DNA of 64,000 nucleotides, taken from assembly GCA_022885665.1 (NCBI GenBank), contig JAGQDJ010000004.1:1-64000 (forward strand), written 5' to 3'. Under the pieces are notes generated by a model. The model was not told the DNA's origin, ran no database searches, and saw nothing but the letters and a program-made list of their open reading frames with translations. This document shows, one piece after another, positions 32,201 to 44,200 of this stretch (positions within the stretch are counted from its first letter, which is position 1; each line of letters begins with the position of its first letter). The DNA is from Triops longicaudatus (lineage: Eukaryota; Arthropoda; Branchiopoda; Notostraca; Triopsidae). Position numbers and translations under genes: made by a program.

Positions 32201-35200
32201 GGAGCAATATCTCGGGCAAACAGTCCTTATATTGGTCATGGTATGTGGTGATGACCACTTTGTCAGCCCTGGCCAGCGCGGTTTCCGTTGACGTCCCCGC
32301 GATAACTGAACCACTTCTTATTGGTTCATTAATATGCGAGTCGTTTAGCATAATGCTTTTCAACGGGAGACAAAAGCGCAGGCTACAGTAGCCACAACAA
32401 CTTGTCCACTTGTCAACCGGATGCGTGAGTTAGTTCGCTACCAGTTTCATTCCTTACGTGCATGCTTATGGGTTAGCTTGAATACGTTAATTTTTTCCCC
32501 TCCCCTGAAAAAAAGGAAAGGAGGAAAGTTTGGGTGCCTGGTAAATGAAAAACTTGTGAGATCTGGGTTGTCATTTTTTCATTCCCGGGCTCTCCATTGT
32601 TGACCAAGTGGCTCGACAGGTAAGCTAATTTTTCTATTGTCACGCCAGTTTTCCCTTTCCCCCTTACTCAGTTCCTAGATGTGTCGAGTCCTTCTCGGCA
32701 AAAAGGAAGTAGTTAGCGTAGGAGTGAAAGAAAGAAGTTGAGGGGGGAAAGAGTCTGATATTCAGTTGTAATGGAAGTTTTGGCCATGAGGTCAAAAGTT
32801 CCCACGTTAGGGCTAACTCGTTTTGGGCAACTTGTTAGTTAATTATAGCAGTTATACGTTGAGAGAGGGGGACAAGGAAGGGAGATACAATAGCCTGCGG
32901 GTGCGGGATAGGATAAAATACAAGTGTATCACAACGAATGAGATGGTACTTTTTCCCGAGTGTATGCTTCTTTGCTGGCCGGGGAAGATCCTCCGTGAGT
33001 TTTCGTGTTGTGTAGACGGACTGTACTGGCACTTCCGGTCCGTTTTCAACCTGCATGGCAGCGTGGGAAACAACAGCGAGAAACAACTCAAAAGATGCTT
33101 CCCGGTGTAGATCCTTACTAATATGCCATAGCATAAGGAGAAATGATTGTTGGGTGTTGTATAGGGGGGGGGGAGTAGAGAAGAACAGTACATGTATACA
33201 AGAACATACAGGCAAAGGGACAAAAAGAAAGGGTCAACAGCAAGTTGTACCGGAAACTTGGTTTATTCCAGGAGGGGACCATAATCGAGTGAAAAATTAG
33301 GTTATTTGTGTTTTACGTATCACGTTCATGTCACCGTACCGTGCAATCCTCCACTGTTTCAAACCCTGGTCGGCGCTTTGACGTCCCGAAGTCCTTTCAC
33401 AGCATTTACATATATTTAGCGTTTGGGTTGGAAATTCGTTCCAAAATGTAGGGTCCTGGTAAAAGCCCACCGATTATGTGACAACGAATTCGTAGTCGCA
33501 TGCAGATCTGGATGGGAGTCGGGCCGAAGCAGAAAAAAAGGGTTTTTGGGAGAAATGCAGGAGAAAATGTTTGCGGTGGCCATAAGGGCGTTGTGTAGCG
33601 TTGTCGACAGCGAAGCGTGACGCCAGTTTTTCTTTCTTTTTCTGTTGGAAACTTGACATGACAAAGAATGACGCCCCGTATTTCGACGTCGTTAGTCGTC
33701 ATCGGGAGAGAACAATACAGCTGGGTTTCTCCACCCTAACAGTGACTGATTTTCGCTCTGATTTAAAAATGATAGACTGCGGGGGAGAAAGCGTTTCATC
33801 ATTTTCGAGGATTATTGTCGGAGCAATTGGGAGAATTAAGTGTAACAGCAGAGAGTATGGTACACATACATAGGAGAAAGAGAGACACTCGAAAAGAGCT
33901 GTGGGTCACGTGACCACGCCGTCCTGTGATTGTTGTTGGCAAAGATGGGCCCAATTGATAGACACGTGCTGCTTGATGTTTCTTTGTCACGCCTCTCGCT
34001 ATGCTGGTAGTACAGAAAAACCCCAACTACGTATTTTTATCTCCCGGCAGCTCTTTTGGCTGGGAGAAAACGACGTTAGAAAAAGATGGCTCGGGCTCAT
34101 TTAGGAGACAACCTTAGCGGTCATTACCTTTGCAGGCTGATAACGCTGAAAAACCTGGTTGTATTGGAAAATCATTCGTTGGCAATCAGACTTGAGCCAG
34201 AAAAAAAATGAAAAAGAGTGCGGTCACATTGGCGCCAGTGCTAGCACGATTGAGCGAAAGGAGGAAAAAAATTGTGTACGCAATAATGCCATAAGCAAAA
34301 AAGTGAAGTTTGACCCTGGTGCAGCAGGTGACCGCTAGAGGCGTTTCGGTCAGTTGCTGATGTTTTGGTTAATCCCAGTAGTTCTGACCTCCATCGCAGG
34401 TCCTTCTTTTTGCTTTCTGACTCCACTTTTTATTGTTCTTGCCTCGGAAGACGCAGAAAAAAAGGGACATTGACGGACAGAACGGGAAAAAAAGTATGGA
34501 AAAAATGAGTGGATAGCCACGTCAAATGGGAGAAAACGGGACCGTAAGAAAACGCCGTAAGGCTATTTAAAACTGCTCTAGCCTGTTCTCTCTCTTCCAT
34601 TCTTCCATCTTGGAAGGCACCCTGAGTACCGATGGTGTGGTGGGGGAGAGCATGAGGGAGTCCGGAGAGATTTTGGGGCTCCCAGAAGGAGGGAGGTTCA
34701 TTGAAAAACGAAGCCCCTCCAACTTCCGGCGTAACCTTTCCGCCCTGTTCTTCCACCCCCGGGAGCTCCTGGGTTTCTCGCCGCACGGTGCTGTTAATGC
34801 GACTACAAGATCGCTAAAGTTGCCTCTCTCAGTCATGTCCACCTCATTCACTTGCTACTGGTTTAGGAGAAACCGTACTTATTCCTTTACCGTACTTTAT
34901 TTCTGTATTCAGTAAAAATTAGTAGTTTTTTTTAAAGTATTTTTATTTAAATAAAAGGAGAATGGCCAATGATTTACCTTGAGAAACGACATTTTACAAT
35001 GTCGCGATGGACAAAAAGAACGCTCAAGGTTTTCAGCCCCAGGATGAATATTTGGCTCGAGGGCCCATTGGTATACTGTGCGGACGCACAGACTTAATAT
35101 GGACGCTGGCTTGTATTTTGCATGAGCTCACGTCGGAGCGATTTATCAAACTCGCGCAATAGTTTTGCATTGAATATAAACCCATGAATTTCGTGTTTCG

Positions 35201-38200
35201 CGGGGGTGAAGGATGGAAATAAGGGGGGGCCCCCGAAAAAGAAGAGCATACAGAAGTGCCAGTCTTTTTTGGAAGTCGGGGGTGAGGGTCTGCGAGGGTA
35301 AAAGGTGCCGACCTGCACATCCGGTGGTCGTGGTTAATGTAGAGTGTGTGTGCAGGCACGATATATGGATACTCCTCCGGTGCGACCATCTTCCTTCCAC
35401 GTCTCTAGTTTCATGCCTTATGATTTCCACCCTCTTCGTCTTTTTTCTCTCACTCCGAAGCAGCTTTCATGAATATTACATTGTCAGAGATATTATTACT
35501 GCAAAACTTGAAAGTATATATTTTTAGAATTTCACCGACAGCGTTTTGTTAAAAAACATTTGACCTTGTAAGTAGCACTGTATTTGTTGCAAGTACTGTG
35601 TATTAAAAAGTACACTGGTATCTCGTTAGAACGAATTTCCCGATAACATGGAAACTTGTCCGGTATATACGAAGTTCGTTGTATCGGTCGCTTTTTTTAG
35701 ATGTATGTAACATGAGAACGTATAACCCGTCTATTATAACTTACGTTTCCTAACAAAAGGGTTCGTATTAACGAGATTCTACTGTACACAAATAGCATGT
35801 ATTAAATATGGTGTATTTAAAACAAAAGCTTGTTTTCGGTACATACGTTCATCGAAACGTAAAATAAAAATTCAAAGCCTAGTATAATACAGAAATAACA
35901 ACGAACCGCGCACACGCCATTGTTAATTTTGAAAAGTCTAAAAAATAATTTTAGGACGTATATTATTCAGAAGGTACTATTTTTATGTAAACGTGATATT
36001 ATGTAAGTTTAAATTAAGACTTAAGACCGTATCGTAGTTGTTGCTCCAGAAGTTTGTTACGTAGACGGTTATTGTGAGAACGAGGATTAGTCTGGAACCC
36101 AAGAAGTCAGTGCCACTTGTTCCAGGTATTATTTAATATACGTGTCGTAAGAGAGATAAGTATTTTTTTGTGTAAATATTCTTTGAAAAGGTCTTCGTAA
36201 ACGTACGACGCCGTAATTAATAACAGCGTGTTTTGTCGAACGGAGTACAGTGTAAAAGAAGATAATGTATAACGCTTACTAAGACAAACGTGAAACGAGA
36301 GCCGACCGCTTATTAATGTGTTATGCAAGGAACACTTGCAGTCGTCAATCTCGTCTTCTTTCATCTCGCCTCCTTTACACGGTTTTTATTTTTACGTGTT
36401 TTATGTCTGAATCATTTGTAACAATCGCCTTGTTGGGAAATTTCACTGGGAGAAGCTGGTCGGGGCAAGAAAATACCCACTTTTACACCCAAGCTGGATC
36501 AGTTGCTTGGAAAAGTGGTGGTGGTTGATCCAGGACAGATTTTTACGTTCATTCAAGGGAGTTTTAACCTCGAGAAAAGCAGCGGAGGAACGGTTCATTC
36601 ATAAAAGCTGAGACATGGCGGAGTAGTAATTGGGAGAAGTATAAGAGCCTGCGAGAAGAAAAGGAGCAAAAAGTAGAAGGAACCTAAAAGTGGAGGGATA
36701 CTAAATGCAGAGAAACGAAGAGAACCTCAAAGAAGAACAGCTTGACAATAGTAGTTCTTGGGGTCTTTTTGGCCCGCGGGCCAAACTTGAAAGGAAGTTT
36801 GTAGAAAGAAGGGAGTAAGGAGAGAGAAAAAGAGGAAGAGGAGGGATCAAAAAGTAGCACGTAACCTTTGCTTCCACAACAAAGAACGAAGACCCAAAGC
36901 ACAACCCCCGTCCCACCCCACCCACCACCACCCTCACCAGCAAAACCTGTTTGTTGTCCAAAGCACCGTCCGGACCGACCGGCGACGCTGCATGGGCGAC
37001 GCAGTTTCGGCCCCAAGCCAAAGCGGCAGGTTTTCGGGCAGTAACCACGCCCCGCAGCGTCGTCCGTGGAGTCACCGGCCGATGCCACGCCCCGCGTTTT
37101 TACTTCCGACGCCTTTAGCCCCGTGGCCTCCGGACTTGGGATCGGGCGGAGCATAGAGAGACGTAGTTCTCGACTGTCATTCACTTGAGTTCAGGTTTCC
37201 AGATTCAGTTTCCCTTCTGAGTCTGTACTTACAGGTTGACCCTCTTTGTTGGTCCGCTGGCGCGTACTACTGTTAAGTGCGGAGCAGTTCCTTTTACACA
37301 AAACGACTTCAATTCACTCACCAGTGTTGACAGCTCTTGGAGTTGAAGTTCGCTATAAACCAATGAGCCAATGAAAGGTGGTGTCACTAGTTTATGACAT
37401 TGGCCGCTTATTTAAACATTAAGGTTTTTAAAGTGACCGGAAGTGTGATAGTTTCCAGCCCGGAACAGGGAGGCGGGGCTTGAATTAGGAGACGTGAATT
37501 TTGGGTGACACTTGGGGACGTACCTAACCCGTTGACCAATAACAGTCACTTGCGCTTCAAAGTGTGACCACAAAGTTGGCGAGATTGGAGAACTGTGGTT
37601 CTGATCTTTGACACCTGTATTGTCGAGGAATGTTAGGTGTCGTATACCGAGTGCCAGATTGTTGTGATATGGACTTAATGAATGATGTGGTGTAGTCTTG
37701 GGATTCCCAGAATATCACAGAAACTTCCTCGAAACGCAACGGAAAAAAATTCCTGAAGAAAAACCTCGGTTTAGTCATTGTGTAAAGTACGGGTGGAAAT
37801 ATGCAATCCACGTTCGTTAGACGTGATTGAAGGAAAAGATTGCTGCCAGCCCAAGTTCTTTTTTATCGGTGGCAAAGAATAGATCGTCAGTCCGTGAGAC
37901 TTCAGGAGAGGGTTTTTGAGGAACTTGGAAGTTGCTTCGTTCAAGAAGAAAAAATTGTGTGCCATTGTTGAACGCCGTCGAACACACAAGCCAAAAGCTT
38001 TCAAAAAAGCTGGGATATTTAGTGACTCCCTGAAACCATTGTGTTGTGCGTCTTAGTATGTATATAGACTGTGAACGCCATTTTATTATGATGGGCATTA
38101 AAACCATGAAGCCCCTCACTCGTTGCAAAGGTAGTGTTTCTTCATAAGTTGTCTATTTTTTGACTCACCGCACGGTTAGCTGAAAACAATTTCTCTATTT

Positions 38201-41200
38201 CCTCCGCTTCCCCTAGACAATTAAAAACCATCTAGTCGTGGCAAGAAAATCTTCCTTGGCCTTGTGGTTTTCATCCTTTGCCCGGTTATAAGACTCTGAC
38301 AACCTTTTGGCAGTCTCCATGTGTTACATATTTCAGTCTAACCACACTTTCTAGAACAATAATTGCACTTTTTTCAGCAACCTTTGTGGTAAACGCTAAG
38401 TATTTCGAAAAACTGGCAGACATTCGGTCCCGTTCGTGTTATATATAGCACGTAATTGAGAATTCACAATGTCGTTTTTATGGGAAGACAATTGCGATGA
38501 TCTTATCCGCGTTTTATGAGCATTTTGCTATTTTCTCTGTATTGCAGGAAGGTGCAATAAGATTAGGTTTGCAGTAAGGGTCTCTAGAATTATACTGTTG
38601 CGTTAAAGCAGGTGTGGATGCGAGTACTTTATGCATTGTTCTAAGACAAAACCCATTGTCACTGCGGGGACGCTTCATTTAATCCCCCATAACGCCTTAC
38701 CCTAATAAACCACGATATTACTACGTCAAAGTGTTACCATTTGCAGGCAGAGCTCGAAGTAAGACAAAGTCACCAGAAGCTTAATCTTTCGACAACTTTA
38801 ATATCGTATTGGTTGAGTAACTGTACACCTGCAGCAATCTTGTGGATCGCCAACAGCTCCAGTAAAAATGATGTTAACGCGCAGAACTGTTGCCATGTGT
38901 CGATGGTAGACGTTTGAAGACTCAAGACTTTTCACCCGGGTATTCGATTTGATGACTTCTTAGGCCATTTCGAAGCAGCAACAGCAGCAAGCGAGCAGCC
39001 TCGGCAAGGTTCCCTCCGCCTTGTCGACATCTGGCAAAGCTAGCATTGCCCGCTGCTGTTGCCCGGGCTCGCATGTCCCATAGGGATGGTAGGGATCTTT
39101 ACCTAGGTGAAAAAAAGGCTCGTCAGCTGGCATATTGGTAACGTAGTAGAGTATGAAGTTCGAACCCTGGGCCAAGGAACGTTGGGCAAAAGGCTACTAA
39201 GGGGTCAGCAGACGTGAAAGTAGACTGTCGGGGCGTGTTATATCCACAAAAGAAAAAACAGGCAAAAACGGTTAAAAGTTTTAATTTTTAGACTGGCGCT
39301 CTCTCTTTCTTTCTTTCCTGGGGGGGGGGGGGGGTGAGTGTCGTTGTTTCGTTTCGGTGTGGTACAGTACCTGCCGTAGGAGCTCATTAGAAGACGTTTT
39401 TCCCTGTAAGCTATCGTGGAAGGCCAGAAGAATAAAAACTTTTTTTTCGAGCCGCGCGCGCGCAAACCTGCTGTCATGACACATGGGGCTAACAATTAGA
39501 AAATGCAGAACCAGAAGGCGGCACGCGCCTTCGTTGAACGCTTCAATTGCCTCTCACAACGCGACGCCTGTCTGCCACCTGCGCAAGACGCTATCGGAGG
39601 GCTATTAGTTTGCCTCTTATGTGTTGTATATGAAATGAAGGCAGTCTAACAGCTCTCGTGGCCCAGGTGTACCACAATAATACATACGACACACACCTGC
39701 GAAGTGGTATGCACACTGTGCCATCTCTCACTTCATTTGTACTTCACTTGTACGAAACCCATGAAATATAAGTTTGGAGGGAATATGAGGAACTACCAAC
39801 GGGGATAGAAACTGACAAGGCGTTGAAGTGAGGGGGGAAGGGGGATTAATTGTGTCAATTATATGCATGGATCATAACCGCTCTTTTTATGGGACCGTTT
39901 CTAGTTATGTTCGTCTTTTATTACAGGATTTTAATATGTAGTTAACTTTATAAAACAATTTCTCTTTTTATGTGTGTTTTCAGATATACCGGCGCAGGTG
40001 CCGCCATTGACGCCGGGCACCAATTCCAAGATGACCGAAGCTCTCAAAGCCTCTTTCGCATCTTGGGAAAAGGAACAAGAACGGTTAGGCATCCCTAAAG
40101 GTGAGTAACAATACCATCCATGCCAGCACTTTTTGACCTTTACCCAAAAGTGTTGATCAGAAAGCACCCGTTACCCAACGTAACTAAATTTCGACGAAGT
40201 AATAAAACAAAAATAATTAAAGGAAAAACAAGTAAAAAAAAAACATGAGAATGTCCTTGATACTTAGCGAGTAAGACGAGCGGTATTTTTTGCACTTCAT
40301 TTTTTTCGGTCAAATCTTCAATTGATTTTAGGGCATTTTAATTCAATTTTTCTTAACACGGGTTCCGTTACCCTAATCTGAAAGATTTTACCCATTGTGG
40401 GGTAATTTACTCACTATTGAGAAACGAAGATCTCTGCGTTAACATACTGTGCAGCATTGTGCATTCTGCGAAATAAATTAAAAAAATCATAATTACAAAA
40501 CATTACAGTAAATTCCTGTTATAACGAACCTTGCGCACGATGCCCGTTCTATTACGGAGTAAAGTTGACAGACCGCTGCCTAAGAAAACATACGAAGAAA
40601 GCATTCGATTTAGCTAACTTCGAATTTGATGGTTATTTTTGTCTTCCACCCAAGGTTAAGCTAGATTTTACTGTATTAAAACCTAGAGAAAGAGGAGAGA
40701 GGCACGCTTACGACTTTGATTTATCTTGGAGGTAAATATAGTAGTTAATTAGACAGGAAATGTGATTCTCCTGAAGGAGACACAGCGCAAGCTAGGAGTT
40801 TATTGTTTAGGCTGGGTATTGGGCTTAAATTACGGGGATAACTATGTTCGCTGATAATGCGTGAAAAAGCGCGTACGGAGCAACAGGCGTCGAAGCTTGC
40901 ATTTCTGTGGCGACAGCCAAGTGGCATGCATTCATTTTGGAGAGGACAGCCGTAGTAATTTATCCGATCATCAAGAATAGTCACCGGAGCAACGGCAATC
41001 GTTTGCGGTAGATAGTCGCTAATAACTAGGTCTTCCTCTCGGGGTCCCCCGCCTCCTTCGCCGTAACGTTTCTAAATGATTATCTGTCACGCTTGGTGCA
41101 GCCGTGCAGGTGCAAAAGCGTCCTAATGCGAGTTTTATAAAGTAGGGAGAGAAAGAGGGAGAGAAACAGTCTCTCAATCTCGCTTTTACGTAATAAACAT

Positions 41201-44200
41201 GACCAAGTTAACGACAAGTATACGACACACGCGGCCGAAGAACACTTGTTGCACAGGTGTGCAGGCGCTGCACGCTGCCCGGCTGCAGGAGACGCACGAG
41301 ACAGGCGAAGGGATTGCAGCCGGGAGTGTCCGCGCACCAAGTCGTACTTGGATACACACAACTTGGAAAAATAGCAACAAGAAAAAACAAAGATTCGAAG
41401 AAGAGATATACCTATCCTCAGCCAAGACAAGAGCCACGTGCCCTCATTATCGTGCCCAGAGACGCGTGTCCAAGCTTAGCTCTGTTGTGGACTCGAGTAT
41501 CCTCTCTCAAGACGGGCTGTAAGAAGGGGTGTAATGCAAAGAAAAAGGGAACATTATACAAAAGCTGGCAATCTTCTTGGCTTGGGTGAAGTGCGAGGGA
41601 TAGAATATATAAAAGAAATGTGAAGTTGTTAATTTGGGGCGTTATTCTCGAGTGGAAGCAGTCTAGCAGAACGCGTTGAGAGGTAGAAGGTCTCGTCTTT
41701 CTCCCTGGAGCTCATCTCCATCCCTGTGAGCTGGAAAATGACATGCCACTTCCGCTGGCATATATAACAGTGTTTGGTGGATTGCTACAGAAATGTGTGT
41801 GTACTCTTTATTGAATAGGAACATTGGTCCAGAGATGAAACGCTAGCAGAAAAGAGGACTTTGCGTGTGGTGTTCCGTATATACACCAATTGAAAGAGCA
41901 AAAAGCGGGAGGGGGAGAATCCATGCAGCAACCTGTCAGCTTCCGGTGTCATTATGATAATGACAATGATGTTGATGTTGATAGGGGACGTTTGAACGTC
42001 TACTCTGGCGAAGTGAAATGCAAAAAAGCACCCATGTGTGTCGAAAATCTCTCCAGTTTTATTGTCGAATGGAGTGCAGTTTCTTTCACGCCTTCTTTCG
42101 CTTAGCTCTCAGCGTGTAAAGTACATCCACCGAGTATCGGTTGTAAAAAGCAGGTACTTTTTTTCCAGACAAGTAGTTATCTAGGACTGGCAACTTTGTT
42201 TTGGCATTATGGGAAAGAGTACCAGCGGGTCAACTCAGACTTGCATAGTTAATTAGAAGTTCTTAATCGCGTGGGTTTGATCGCGTGGGCTTTCTTGACT
42301 TGGGACAGGATTAAAATAACAAATACATGTTAAAGGATGTATTTTTTCAGATAAAGCTTTCGGAATGTTGTATCACTATCATATGTATCGCGTCACATGT
42401 ACCAAGAAAACACAGTTACTAACGTGGTTCATTTTGTTTGTGTTTTGACAGATCCTCGTCAGTGGAGCGAAAGCGACGTAGCGTGCTGGTTGAATTGGGC
42501 TATTAAGGAGTTTTCCTTAGAGGGATTGCAACACATGAACTTCCGGATGCGGGGACGTGATATGTGTGCCATGGGCAAAGAAAATTTCTTGGCCCGCACT
42601 CCGCCGTTTATGGGGGATATTCTTTGGGAGCATTTGGAGATTTTACAGAAAGGTAAATTTTTGAGTTTTAAATTTTATTTTCTTCAACACGTTTTCGTCA
42701 TTAATACATGTTATTCAGCAAATAAAAAATATTAAGAATAAAAATAAACTTTATTGGGTTGTGATAAATTCGATAAGTACCCCACTTTTAGCTAATCAAG
42801 TGCACGTTATAGACGTTGAGCGAGAGCGGGCGGCTTTGGGTAATGTACCGGACAACTTTCACGCATCCATGTGCGCGCCGGTACCAGATTTGCGTGATTT
42901 CTTGACGGAACCTTTCCCCAGCGCGCAAGGAAACGGCGGTGCCACGCCTGCGTCTGTAAATAACAATAATAGTCAACAATCTGCGCAAATCCCGCTACCC
43001 AACAAGATCATGACGCCTCCGATTGGTATGGGCCATCCTCCCAACGGCCAGATCCGCCCACCTGTTTCGGGCATTTCCAACATGTCAGCATATATGGAAG
43101 GTAAATACCGTTTGTATGATTTATCTGGCCAATTTTCCCTCCGTAATTTTGCAACCACGGCCGAGATGAGCAGGGCTAGTTGAGGGGGCAGAGTTCATTA
43201 AAGAAGGAACTGACAGCGTTTTCTTTAACGATGCGTCACGGCAACAGGTGCTGGCCCAACGGTCAGTTTTACCTGAAGAGGGAGAAAAGAAGCGGAAGAC
43301 GTCGGAAGCGTCGTAACGGTTTTTCTATTGAGTTTTTTTTTTTTTCACAATATTGCCTGTCGCGATATTACTCGCCCCTTTCGCTGTGCTAAGTTTTCTT
43401 TGAGGCTTTTGTGAGTGAGAGCGAAGGTGGGACTGTGTTGGAATGACAAAAAACTACGGGACTTGGGGCTAGAAAACTGCAACAATTAGAGGTAGGCGCG
43501 ATGCTCAGCATTTCGCGAGACAAAAGGTGAAAAGAGCAAGAGCGGAAACAGGAAACGTGGCACTAGGGCGCGATGGGAGCCAACGCCTTCGTGTAGTACT
43601 GTATAAGCAATAGTAATGTGGGATAACCCGACTTTTGCTGAGGGACTTTCATTTAAAAAGTATACCTTTGACTTACAAAAACCGACACGCCTTATTCCAT
43701 GCAACACACAACACTCCCGAACCTCAGCCTTGTTTCTTTTTTTCGTTTCCCATGAACCGCTAATAGGGATTAAAAGGGGCTAGACCCTCATTTTACACCG
43801 TGTATGCATACTCTATTTCATTAGGACAGGAAATGAACTGTTTTCTCACTTTGTCGTCTTTTCACAATGACAATAAAATCGTAAAAAACATACAATTAGG
43901 TTCGTAATAGTGCCCTGAAAAGTGCAACAACGCCTTTAAGCGAAACAATAACAAATTCGTGGTATTAGTTAGCATCTTTAGTAGCTAAAGTGCTTGAGTT
44001 CAGCGTAGCACTAGAGTTCGGAAATGGGCTGGAATTTCGGTGTTGATAAAATAAGAAGTTGTACTTGGAATTCAAGGCTCAAGAAAGTATCAGTAGAAAA
44101 GATCCGTTAATCGGTTTATTTGGGGGGGGGGGGGGTAATGTTAAAGGTGGTAACAGGGGAAGTGAGAAAACTGGCCATCATTAAGCACGGTTACTTGCCA

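Noticed and set aside
36684..37184. 166-codon minus-strand ORF
   Set aside because: GC-rich, low-complexity reading without domain or splice support. More likely an effect of a CpG-rich island.
39125..39170. tRNA-like A box (TGGCATATTGG) and B box (GTTCGAACCC)
   Set aside because: Boxes are only about 30 bases apart, too close for a tRNA, and no cloverleaf can be drawn.
41080..41589. Several overlapping ORFs on both strands
   Set aside because: Open in many frames at once, no recognisable protein and no conserved motif. Treated as a composition effect.
44120..44134. Poly-G run and similar mononucleotide runs (39319-39333, 45056-45078)
   Set aside because: Simple sequence, prone to assembly error. 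No feature is inferred.
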